The translations under genes were made by a program, and so were the position numbers. DNA of 7,618 nucleotides. Source: Bacillota bacterium (GTDB lineage: Bacteria > Bacillota > Clostridia > Peptostreptococcales > Thermotaleaceae). The notes beneath the pieces are model-generated. The model did no database searches. It saw nothing but the letters and a program-made list of their open reading frames with translations, and was not told the DNA's origin. Positions 1 to 5,564 of the stretch are shown here, piece after piece (position 1 is the first letter of the stretch; each line of letters begins with the position of its first letter). The DNA lies in assembly GCA_023623095.1 (NCBI GenBank), contig JAMNXX010000145.1, forward strand, positions 1 through 7,618, in the 5' to 3' direction.

Positions 1-133
1 CCATTGCCTGCACTGCCCTATCCTGCCCAATAATTTCATCTTCTGTATTGAAATCGGCTACCGTAAAATCTAAAAAATTCATATCCTCAAACTTCTTCAA
101 CTCATCTGCGGATAATTTCTTAAACTTTTTCAT
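1..133 (-). CDS. Lon-like AAA+ ATP-dependent protease, N-terminal fragment
   Basis: The first 44 codons of a gene that runs off the left edge are visible. The start is the ATG at 133-131, preceded on the minus strand by a G-rich ribosome binding site (AGGGGGAG, about 138-145). The peptide starts MKKFKKLSADELKKFEDMNF and reaches EIIGQDRAVQAM at residues 33-44. The IIGQ-x-RAV motif marks the start of the AAA+ module in LonB/LonC-like proteases (COG1067 type), where a short N-terminal Lon-substrate-like segment with a 'LSADEL' start precedes it. Such proteins are cytosolic ATP-driven proteases. The Walker motifs and the Ser-Lys dyad lie outside the window, so the family call rests on this short segment only and proteolytic activity cannot be checked. 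The gene is divergent from everything to its right. Confidence 0.7.
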   Translation of the reverse strand, partial: MKKFKKLSADELKKFEDMNFLDFTVADFNTEDEIIGQDRAVQAM

Positions 134-491
134 GCCTCTCCCCCTTTTTATGTGCATATGCTAAAATATATAAAAAATTCTTAAAAGAATCTTAAAAAAA
201 TTCTAATCTATTTCTATTCATAGGTCTTGCATAATTCCACTTTTTCTTGTAAAATGTACATAAGTTATAATTTGCAAAATATTCACAATGATATTGAATT
301 TAATAAATTGTTTTGATATATTCTGAATCATGTCTATATTTTAGTGTTTTTCTATACTTGAACTTTGTAATACATTTCTCACTCATTATGCTTCAGTTAT
401 AAGCATCGTTTGTTTCTAAAAAATAAGTCTTCTAATTTCATTAGCTTTAAAAACAAGATTTAATTTATTTATATGTCTGTTGCATTTAACC

Positions 492-507
492 AGGAAAAGC
501 TTTTCCT
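492..507. repeat. 16-bp perfect palindrome
   Basis: AGGAAAAGCTTTTCCT is its own reverse complement over 16 bases. As RNA it could form a short hairpin (AGGAAA, AGCT loop, TTTCCT) followed on the plus strand by TTATATC, too poor in T for a convincing terminator. A dimeric regulator site is an alternative. No neighbouring gene decides between these. Confidence 0.4.
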
Positions 508-543
508 TTATATCATATTTTCTAAACATTTTTTTTATTGTAA

Positions 544-561
544 ATGTAAAATAGTTTACAA
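544..561. promoter_or_regulatory. Operator-like dyad TGTAAA-N4-TTTACA
   Basis: Perfect 6-bp arms TGTAAA (545-550) and TTTACA (555-560) are separated by ATAG. A second TTGTAAA at 538-544 gives an overlapping alternative left arm. The geometry is like that of redox regulator Rex sites in Clostridia (TTGT-x-AA, N4, TT-x-ACAA), but the outer left base and the variable positions do not match that consensus. It is a candidate operator for an unknown regulator, directly upstream of the orphan reading frame at 571-735. Confidence 0.3.
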
Positions 562-570
562 ATTAAATGA

Positions 571-735
571 ATCTTTTATGCATTTGAAATCTTAATTCCT
601 TCGGCAACATCTATCTTAGAGACCTTCTACCCACTTGATGTGAAAATTGCAGCAATTATCATCTTTTCGGTTACTAAGGGGATTTATGCTGATGCATACC
701 TAAAATCAAAGCGGAAAAATTTAAAATGGAGGTGA
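571..735 (+). pseudogene. Orphan reading frame, probable remnant of a membrane-protein gene
   Basis: After the stop TGA at 568-570 the frame stays open for 54 codons and ends with TGA at 733-735. No ATG, GTG or TTG with a ribosome binding site lies in frame near its beginning. The translation looks like real protein: a polar segment, then the hydrophobic run VKIAAIIIFSVTKGIYADAY (about residues 27-46), then a basic tail (LKSKRKNLKWR). A final membrane helix followed by G-x-x-A-x-x-Y and a Lys/Arg tail resembles the C-terminus of DUF2628-type small membrane proteins, but this is recall, not a search result. Base composition is visibly less AT-rich than the surrounding intergenic DNA. I read it as the 3' end of a decayed gene. 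A short expressed peptide is possible but lacks a visible start. Confidence 0.35.
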
Positions 736-835
736 AAGTATTCCTCATATTTAAAATGTAACCGCTTTATGCTTTGTTGAATATGCTGATTTAGCTGATA
801 ACCCCTTTTGTAACATATATGCTAATCCTCATCAC
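736..835 (+). promoter_or_regulatory. Leader region of the permease gene with tentative promoter
   Basis: The best sigma-A-like candidate is TTGTTG (774-779), a 17-base spacer, and GATAAC (797-802), a weak match. The region also carries GCTGAT twice, three bases apart (785-790 and 794-799), and TATGCT at 769-773 (partial), 783-787 (partial) and 818-823. No riboswitch core that I know can be recognised. The repeats could be a direct-repeat regulator site or chance. Confidence 0.25.
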
Positions 836-855
836 TTGCTGTATCAAAATAAAAC

Positions 856-863
856 AGGAGGTG
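856..863 (+). promoter_or_regulatory. Ribosome binding site fixing the permease start
   Basis: AGGAGGTG is a near-perfect anti-16S match, 11 bases before the ATG at 875. It rules out the TTG at 836, which lies upstream of it in the same frame and would make the site part of the coding region. Confidence 0.85.
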
Positions 864-874
864 TTTGCTTTATT

Positions 875-2389
875 ATGGCAGACAAAGTGAAAACGCAACG
901 TGAAGTCAATGGATTATTTGAACTGACCGAAAGTGCACGAGAAAAGCTATTGGGCAACAAATATTACAATGATGACTTAGCACCAACCAAATTATCTGAA
1001 AGAACATGGGGAACTTATCACATTGCCAGCTTATGGGTTGGGATGAGTATCTGTCTTCCAACCTACATGATGGCATCCGGCGGTATGGCTGCTGGACTTT
1101 CTTGGTGGCAATCGCTTTTAAACGTTCTTCTCGGAAACTTAATCGTTTTAATTCCAATGCAGTTAAACTCCCATGCCGGGACAAAATACGGCATCCCTTA
1201 TCCCGTATTCGCACGTTTGTCTTTTGGTATCAAGGGATCCCATCTGGCTGCGATTGCGCGTTCAATTATCGCAGCAGGCTGGTTCGGCATCCAGACTTGG
1301 ATAGGCGGCTCTTCGATCAATGGTGTTTTAAGTATTTTGAGCTCATCTTGGGCAAACTGGGCCGGCGGCATCTGGGTTTCCTTCTTCGCATTCTGGGCTG
1401 TCAGCGTCTGGGTTGCTTACAAAGGATCTGAAGCCATTAAATTTATGGAATCCTGGGGTGCTCCGATATTAGGTATTCTTTCTCTTGCTTTGATGATCTG
1501 GGCTTATGCACAAGTAAAAGCTGTCGGAAAAGGCGTTATCGATATCTTAAACATGCCTGCCACCTATGCACCCGGAAACTTCTGGAAAGTATTCCTGCCT
1601 GTTTTAACCGCAAATATCGGTTTCTGGGCAACAATGGCATTAAATATCCCTGACTTCAGCCGTTTTGCAAAAACGCAAAGAAACCAATTCATGGGTCAGC
1701 TTTTAGGATTGCCGGCATCCATGACTGCATTCTCCTTCGTCGGTGTTTTCGTAACTGGTGCTACCAATGTAGCATTTGGTGAAATGCTTTGGGATCCGGT
1801 TGCTGTCGTCGGTAAAATCGACAGTCCGATTGCGGGATTATTAGGAGCGTTGGGAATTGCAATCGCTACCATGACAACGAACATTGCTGCAAACGTAGTT
1901 GCTCCTGCAAACGGTATCTCGAACTTGAACCCTCAAAAAATTTCTTACAGACACGGCGTTATCATCACTGGAATTGCAGGCATCGTAATCATGCCTTGGA
2001 AATTATTATCCAGTGCAGAAGCATATCTGTTTGACTGGCTTGGAACATATTCAATTTTCTTAGGTCCTTTAGCGGGTTTGTACATCGCAGACTACTATAT
2101 CTATCGTAGAAAAGTAATCGATTTGGATGATCTGTTCCGTGGAGAACAAAGCCGTTATTGGTATGGCGGCGGATTTAACTCCAAAGCAATTTATACATGG
2201 ATTATCTCTGGTATTCTACCTCTACTAGGAAAAATAATTCCTTCTCTTTCGTGGTTCGCTGACAATGGTTGGATGGTTGGATTTATCATTGCTCTTATTG
2301 TTTATCCGCTCTTAATGAAGAATGAAACGGCTTCTCTGGTTACTCCGGAAGAAGAAGAAAAAATCACTGAAAAAGTTTTGGCAAATTAA
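875..2389 (+). CDS. NCS1 family nucleobase/hydantoin-type cation symporter
   Basis: This 504-residue inner-membrane permease of the nucleobase:cation symporter-1 family very probably imports a cyclic ureide or nucleobase with Na+ or H+. Family signatures are clear: LSERTWGTYHIASLW (40-54) before helix 1; GWFGIQTWIGG (135-145) in helix 3, carrying Trp136 and Gln140, which match substrate residues Trp117 and Gln121 of the hydantoin transporter Mhp1; FWATMALNIPDFSRF (250-264) in helix 6 with Trp251 (Mhp1 Trp220); and ATMTTNIAANVV (331-342) in helix 8 with Thr334/Thr335 (sodium site) and Asn340 (Mhp1 Asn318). By the same by-eye alignment Cys60 replaces Mhp1 Gln42. The C-terminal part LGPLAGLYIADYYIYRR (396-412) is also typical. 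About twelve helices and full length. The start at 875 is chosen for its ribosome binding site. The hydantoinase follows 183 bases downstream, suggesting a hydantoin, dihydropyrimidine, allantoin or uracil-like substrate. Which one cannot be read from sequence. Confidence 0.9.
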   Translation: MADKVKTQREVNGLFELTESAREKLLGNKYYNDDLAPTKLSERTWGTYHIASLWVGMSICLPTYMMASGGMAAGLSWWQSLLNVLLGNLIVLIPMQLNSHAGTKYGIPYPVFARLSFGIKGSHLAAIARSIIAAGWFGIQTWIGGSSINGVLSILSSSWANWAGGIWVSFFAFWAVSVWVAYKGSEAIKFMESWGAPILGILSLALMIWAYAQVKAVGKGVIDILNMPATYAPGNFWKVFLPVLTANIGFWATMALNIPDFSRFAKTQRNQFMGQLLGLPASMTAFSFVGVFVTGATNVAFGEMLWDPVAVVGKIDSPIAGLLGALGIAIATMTTNIAANVVAPANGISNLNPQKISYRHGVIITGIAGIVIMPWKLLSSAEAYLFDWLGTYSIFLGPLAGLYIADYYIYRRKVIDLDDLFRGEQSRYWYGGGFNSKAIYTWIISGILPLLGKIIPSLSWFADNGWMVGFIIALIVYPLLMKNETASLVTPEEEEKITEKVLAN

Positions 2390-2402
2390 TTTAAATAGAA
2401 AC

Positions 2403-2440
2403 TGCAAAAGGGGTCGTAATTACCGATCCCTTTTGCATTT
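2403..2440 (+). terminator. Intrinsic terminator after the permease
   Basis: TGCAAAAGGGGTCG (2403-2416) pairs with CGATCCCTTTTGCA (2424-2437) over 14 bp with one G-U pair and a 7-base loop. The GC-rich core is followed by TTTTGCATTT, a usable but imperfect T-tract. It lies 13 bases after the permease stop, so the hydantoinase may be made mainly from its own promoter or by read-through. Confidence 0.7.
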
Positions 2441-2453
2441 CATCTAACTTTTC

Positions 2454-2485
2454 AAAATTCCTTTCTAAAGTTTCAAAGGAATTTT
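2454..2485. repeat. 11-bp inverted repeat between permease and hydantoinase
   Basis: AAAATTCCTTT (2454-2464) and AAAGGAATTTT (2475-2485) are perfect complements with a 10-base loop, followed by TATTTAAAT. The stem is AT-rich and weak as a terminator. It could be a second, back-up terminator or a regulator binding site. Confidence 0.45.
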
Positions 2486-2514
2486 TATTTAAATGTCGAA
2501 TAACTTTTTATGAA

Positions 2515-2540
2515 AATGATTACATTAAAAAGTAATCATT
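2515..2540. promoter_or_regulatory. Operator-like dyad upstream of the hydantoinase
   Basis: AATGATTAC (2515-2523) and GTAATCATT (2532-2540) form a perfect 9-bp inverted repeat around the 8-base spacer ATTAAAAA. The right arm ends 17 bases before the ribosome binding site AAGGAGGG (2558-2565). The spot is where an operator or a 5' leader hairpin would act. The stem is AT-rich and no T-tract follows, so a protein binding site is more likely than a terminator. The regulator is unknown. Confidence 0.45.
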
Positions 2541-2572
2541 AAATTCTTTTAATCAATAAGGAGGGTTTCATC

Positions 2573-3946
2573 ATGATGGACTTAATTATTAAAAACGGTA
2601 CCATTATCACTGCCACCGATACATATCAAGGCGATATCGCGGTAAAAGACGGCAAAATCGCTTTGATAGGGCAAGACCTTTCTGATGTTGAAGCAAAAGA
2701 AGTTATCGATGCTTCCGGCAAATATGTATTGCCAGGTGCTTTAGATGCACACACTCACTTAGAAATGCCTTTTGGAGGAACAACTTCGGCAGACAGTTAT
2801 GAAGCAGGAACCCGTGCTGCAGCATGCGGTGGTGTAACAACTGTATTTGACTTTGTCATCCAAAGAAAAGGGCAAGGTCTCATCGAAGCAGTAGAAGCAA
2901 GACGAAAACTATGCGAACCACAAGCTTGCGTAGACTATGCTTTCCACACAGCAATTACGGATTTAAGACCTGAAATATTAGAAGAATTGGCTGATTCCGT
3001 AGAATATGGCGTGCCTAGCTTTAAGGTGTTTACCGTTTACAAAAAAGAAGGTATGATGGTAGAGGATGGTGTCTTTACAAAACTGCTCCAAAAATCAAAA
3101 GAAGTAGGTGCCTTGATCGGCGTTCATGCTGAAAATCCAGATCAAATCGATCAAAGAACAGAAGAATTTTTAGCTGAAGGAAAAACATCTGCATGGTACC
3201 ATTATATGAGCCGTCCAGAATTCGTTGAAGCAGAAGCAGTTAAGCGTGCAATTCATTGGGCAAAATCTTTTGACGCACCGCTTTATATCGTGCATCTTGC
3301 ATGCAAAGATGGATTAGATGAGGTAACAAGAGCAAGAGATGAAGGATACGAAATTTATGCGGAAACCTGCCCACATTATCTGCACTTTACCTCCGATGTA
3401 TATAAACGTGAAGATGGAAGAAATTTTGTCTGCTCCCCACCGATCAAAGGAAAAGAAAGTCAAGATGCGCTTTGGGAAGGCATCAAGCGCGGTGACATTG
3501 CAACGATTGCTACCGATCACTGTCCTTTCCAATCCCATGAGAAAGATTGGGGCAAAGACGATTTTACAAAGATTCCAAACGGCTGCATGGGCGTAGAAAA
3601 CCTATATCCTTATATGTTGGATGCAGCAAACAGAGGTCGCATCACTTTCAATAAAGCTGTAGAATTATGCTCAACAAATGTTGCGAAGATATTTGGCTGT
3701 GCGCCGCAAAAAGGTACAATCGCTCCAGGAAGCGACGCAGATATCGTTATTTATGACCCAAATAAAAAATTCGTGATTTCAAAAGACAATATGCATTCAG
3801 ACATTGATCACACCATCTGGGAAGGCGTAGAATTAACCGGATACCCAGTAATGACTTTCTCCAGAGGAAAATTGGTATTCAAAGATGGAGAATTCCTAGG
3901 AACTCCTGGACACGGACAATTTGTAAAGCGCAAAGGTCGCAAATAA
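2573..3946 (+). CDS. hydA: D-hydantoinase / dihydropyrimidinase
   Basis: This is a 457-residue cytosolic metal-dependent amidohydrolase that opens the ring of 5-substituted hydantoins or dihydropyrimidines to N-carbamoyl amino acids. All expected dinuclear-centre residues are present: His60 and His62 in DAHTH, the carboxylated Lys151 in SFKVF, His185 in GVHAEN, His241 in IVHLA and Asp315 in ATDHCPF. Tyr156 matches the catalytic Tyr of the family, and CSPP (287-290) and PNGCMG (335-340) match the substrate-backbone-binding segments. Residues 64-94 (EMPFGGTTSAD, then GGVTTVFDF) are characteristic of hydantoinases rather than allantoinases or dihydroorotases. Length is normal. AAGGAGGG lies 7 bases before the ATG at 2573; the ATG at 2576 is an equally acceptable start. 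With the upstream permease it forms an uptake and ring-opening unit. No N-carbamoyl amidohydrolase, racemase or dihydropyrimidine dehydrogenase is in the window, so the physiological substrate is undecided. Confidence 0.92.
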   Translation: MMDLIIKNGTIITATDTYQGDIAVKDGKIALIGQDLSDVEAKEVIDASGKYVLPGALDAHTHLEMPFGGTTSADSYEAGTRAAACGGVTTVFDFVIQRKGQGLIEAVEARRKLCEPQACVDYAFHTAITDLRPEILEELADSVEYGVPSFKVFTVYKKEGMMVEDGVFTKLLQKSKEVGALIGVHAENPDQIDQRTEEFLAEGKTSAWYHYMSRPEFVEAEAVKRAIHWAKSFDAPLYIVHLACKDGLDEVTRARDEGYEIYAETCPHYLHFTSDVYKREDGRNFVCSPPIKGKESQDALWEGIKRGDIATIATDHCPFQSHEKDWGKDDFTKIPNGCMGVENLYPYMLDAANRGRITFNKAVELCSTNVAKIFGCAPQKGTIAPGSDADIVIYDPNKKFVISKDNMHSDIDHTIWEGVELTGYPVMTFSRGKLVFKDGEFLGTPGHGQFVKRKGRK

Positions 3947-3954
3947 TGAAACTC

Positions 3955-3996
3955 AAAGCAGGCAGGGAAAAATTCCCTCGCCTGCTTTTTATTTTT
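3955..3996 (+). terminator. hydA: Strong intrinsic terminator after the hydantoinase
   Basis: AAAGCAGGCAGGGAA (3955-3969) pairs with TTCCCTCGCCTGCTTT (3973-3988), 15 bp with one bulged C and an AAA loop, followed by TTATTTTTG. It starts 8 bases after the hydantoinase stop. The T-tract contains the stop codon of the convergent signal peptidase gene (3989-3991). Leftward transcripts would see the same stem followed by TTTGAGTTTC, so it may act weakly in both directions. Confidence 0.88.
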
Positions 3997-4519
3997 GTAA
4001 AAATGCTTCCCACGCATCAAAAGGCCAAATTCTTAAATCTACTTTCCCTTTTATGCTTTCTTTCGGAACAAATCCAAAACATCTGCTGTCATTGCTATCA
4101 TTTCGATTGTCTCCCATAACAAATACCATGTCCGGTGGCACTTTTCCCGATGTTATCACATATCTTTTTTCTTGATATTCTTCCGGATAAATATAATTTT
4201 CTTCTATTTTTTCATCATTTATATAAACATTTCCGTCTTCGATTCGAAATCGATCTCCGGGTTGTGCAATAATTCGTTTTATAAACAGCTCGTTTTTTCT
4301 CCCTGGAATCGGTGGATGGAAAATAATAATATCTCCATAGCAAGGTTCTTTAAAAAAATATGCTATTTTATTCACAAACAACCGATCATTGTTTTTCAAT
4401 GTGGGATTCATGGAATTTCCTTGAACGATACTAAATCCAAAAACAAACTTTTCTAAAAACACAATAAAAACCAGCACCCATAAAACGCATTTTCCACATT
4501 TTTCTATCCGTTCCCACAT
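3989..4519 (-). CDS. lepB: Type I signal peptidase
   Basis: This 176-residue membrane-anchored protease would remove signal peptides from exported proteins on the outer face of the membrane. One N-terminal anchor spans about residues 11-30, followed by the catalytic box QGNSMNPTL with Ser36. DRLFVNKIAY (45-54) is the next conserved box. The general-base Lys81 is in FIKRIIAQPGD, and GDNRNDSNDSR (136-146) is the typical last box, followed by GKVDLRIWPF. The short length and single anchor are typical of Gram-positive SipS-type enzymes. The start at 4519 has AGGAAG (4530-4535, minus strand) 10 bases upstream, with GAGGAAG also directly next to it. The gene is convergent with the hydantoinase and divergent from the superoxide dismutase gene, so it is probably a single transcription unit. 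Nothing in the context ties it to one substrate. Confidence 0.93.
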   Translation of the reverse strand: MWERIEKCGKCVLWVLVFIVFLEKFVFGFSIVQGNSMNPTLKNNDRLFVNKIAYFFKEPCYGDIIIFHPPIPGRKNELFIKRIIAQPGDRFRIEDGNVYINDEKIEENYIYPEEYQEKRYVITSGKVPPDMVFVMGDNRNDSNDSRCFGFVPKESIKGKVDLRIWPFDAWEAFLQK

Positions 4520-4542
4520 ATCTTCCTCACTTCCTGAACCAG

Positions 4543-4630
4543 TACTTTAAATTTGTTTTCTTGGATTTTGTTATGAGCATAAAAATTGATACCAAAAATT
4601 AAAGGCTCCAAGAAAGGAGCATTTAAAGTA
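4543..4630. repeat. 10-bp inverted repeat enclosing a small hairpin
   Basis: TACTTTAAAT (4543-4552) and ATTTAAAGTA (4621-4630) are exact reverse complements, 68 bases apart. Immediately inside the right arm lies GCTCC-AAGAAA-GGAGC (4605-4620). Read leftward this hairpin is followed by CTTTAATTTTT, which resembles a terminator or attenuator in the leader of the signal peptidase gene. Read rightward there is no T-tract. Confidence 0.4.
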
Positions 4631-4756
4631 TATCTGTGTTTCATCTACATGTATTATCGCCTTTTAAAACCGAATTTATACGCACTGCCAAAGTTTAAAG
4701 CCCTATCCTATATTCAATTTTAAATAAATTATTTGTTTTTCATTCTATTTGAAAGA

Positions 4757-4784
4757 ACTTTTTCTGTCCGTTATTCATATGATA
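4757..4784 (+). promoter_or_regulatory. Sigma-K-like promoter of the superoxide dismutase gene
   Basis: AC at 4757-4758, a 17-base spacer, then CATATGATA (4776-4784) fit the mother-cell sporulation sigma-K pattern AC-N16/17-CATAnnnTA. The implied transcript start is near 4791, giving a leader of about 38 bases. The consensus is short and the DNA AT-rich, so chance matches occur. The -10 element also overlaps the 8-bp palindrome TCATATGA. Confidence 0.4.
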
Positions 4785-4815
4785 AATATAGTAAATATCA
4801 CAATCACGATATATC

Positions 4816-4822
4816 AGGGGGA
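4816..4822 (+). promoter_or_regulatory. Ribosome binding site fixing the superoxide dismutase start
   Basis: AGGGGGA lies 6 bases before the ATG at 4829. It excludes the upstream in-frame TTG at 4733, whose extra 32 residues (Tyr-, Ser- and Lys-rich) resemble nothing in the family. Confidence 0.8.
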
Positions 4823-4828
4823 AAAATC

Positions 4829-5497
4829 ATGAAAAGTCAATTGAAAGAAAAAAAATTTGATTTTAGAACTGTTCAAGGAATCTCTTCAAATCAATTGATG
4901 CAACACTATCAACTTTATAAAGGATATGTTCAAAAAATTAATCAAATCTGGACAACGCTTGCACAAAATCAATTTTCAGATCCAAATCCAACATATAGTC
5001 CTTATCGCGCACTGAAATCTGCAGAAACCTATGCACTTGACGCTGTAAAGCTCCATGAATTATATTTCGAAAATATCATTGGTATAAAAAGAACGCCTTA
5101 TGGAAACGTACTCTCAAAAATAATCAAGGATTTCGGAACATATGATAATTGGAAAAAAGATTTCTTAAACGCAGGAAAATCTGCTAGGGGTTGGGTGGTA
5201 ACCACATATGACCCGATAGACAATAAAATTAGAAATTATCTTTCAGATGCACATGATCAAGGCGCAATCTGGCATGCATATCCGTTGTTGGTTTTAGATG
5301 TTTATGAACATGCCTATATGATCGATTTTGGGATTGACCGCGGTAAGTATTTAAATCGATTTTTTGAAAATATTAATTGGGAAATCGTAGAAAGGAGATA
5401 TAACAATATTTTCCATCAGGAGTCCAATCATTCTGAGCCTCCTTCACATTCACAGCATCCCATATATGGCAATCGCGGTTGGATGACAGATTGGTAA
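4829..5497 (+). CDS. Fe/Mn-family superoxide dismutase, His-type, probable spore-associated form
   Basis: This 222-residue protein would convert superoxide to oxygen and hydrogen peroxide. The four metal ligands are in place: His26 in LMQHYQLYKGYV, His76 in VKLHELYF, Asp157 and His161 in LDVYEHAY. In the second shell, the position that holds Gln in E. coli MnSOD (Asn-Gln-Asp) is His142 (DAHDQG), as in archaeal and some clostridial enzymes, so metal preference is not predictable. KSARGWVVTTYDP (118-129) and FFENINWEIVERRY (178-191) complete the fold. After residue 192 there is an extra tail of about 30 residues rich in His, Ser, Pro and Asn, ending in GNRGWMTDW. No signal peptide is seen. The start at 4829 is set by its ribosome binding site. 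In Clostridioides difficile a superoxide dismutase is a sigma-K-controlled spore-coat protein. The sigma-K-like promoter and the tail suggest the same here, by inference only. Confidence 0.88.
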   Translation: MKSQLKEKKFDFRTVQGISSNQLMQHYQLYKGYVQKINQIWTTLAQNQFSDPNPTYSPYRALKSAETYALDAVKLHELYFENIIGIKRTPYGNVLSKIIKDFGTYDNWKKDFLNAGKSARGWVVTTYDPIDNKIRNYLSDAHDQGAIWHAYPLLVLDVYEHAYMIDFGIDRGKYLNRFFENINWEIVERRYNNIFHQESNHSEPPSHSQHPIYGNRGWMTDW

Positions 5498-5499
5498 AT

Positions 5500-5536
5500 A
5501 AAAAAGCTTGGGCAAAGCAAACGCTCTACCCAAGCT
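5500..5536 (-). terminator. Intrinsic terminator for the leftward regulator transcript
   Basis: AGCTTGGG (5505-5512) pairs with CCCAAGCT (5529-5536), with a further inner pairing AGC (5516-5518) / GCT (5523-5525) around an AAAC loop. On the minus strand the stem is followed by TTTTTATTTACC, a good T-tract. On the plus strand it is followed by ATACCGG. It therefore serves the minus-strand genes to its right. Rightward transcription from the superoxide dismutase gene, whose stop is at 5497, would meet the hairpin without a T-tract. Confidence 0.75.
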
Positions 5537-5564
5537 ATACCGGATCTTAGCAAATGAAAATCCC

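Larger units (their letters stand above)
134..570. other. AT-rich intergenic region, no gene recognised
   Basis: This stretch is very AT-rich with stops in all frames and shows no codable protein. It must hold the promoter of the leftward Lon-like gene. One weak candidate on the minus strand is TTAAGA, 17 bases, TATATA, at about 194-166, which overlaps the inverted repeat ATTCTT-AA-AAGAAT at 177-190. Two further dyads, at 492-507 and 545-560, are listed separately. Nothing else here can be supported. Confidence 0.5.
4520..4828. other. Divergent intergenic region between signal peptidase and superoxide dismutase
   Basis: This 309-base AT-rich stretch must carry promoters for both directions and shows no gene. 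It holds a hairpin at 4605-4620 inside a 10-bp inverted repeat (4543-4552 and 4621-4630) and a sigma-K-like promoter at 4757-4784, each listed separately. A convincing sigma-A promoter for the leftward signal peptidase could not be picked out. Confidence 0.55.

Noticed and set aside
134..570. CRISPR array or mobile-element ends in the AT-rich region
   Set aside because: No regularly spaced direct repeats, no transposase fragments and no target-site duplications are visible.
836..874. Extended permease start at the TTG at 836
   Set aside because: The strong ribosome binding site AGGAGGTG lies inside this extension, directly before the ATG at 875, and the extra residues do not resemble the family.
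736..874. Purine, guanidine or other riboswitch before the permease
   Set aside because: I could not find any known conserved aptamer core, and the leader is AT-rich with only short direct repeats.
906..1431. Overlapping open frames on both strands inside the permease gene
   Set aside because: They lie fully inside a clear membrane-protein gene, have no ribosome binding sites and give no recognisable protein.
3314..3596. Overlapping open frames inside the hydantoinase gene
   Set aside because: They are out-of-frame shadows of a conserved enzyme, without start signals.
4733..4828. 32-residue N-terminal extension of the superoxide dismutase, possibly a signal peptide
   Set aside because: It lacks a usable start signal, is rich in Tyr, Ser and Lys rather than signal-like, and contains the real ribosome binding site.
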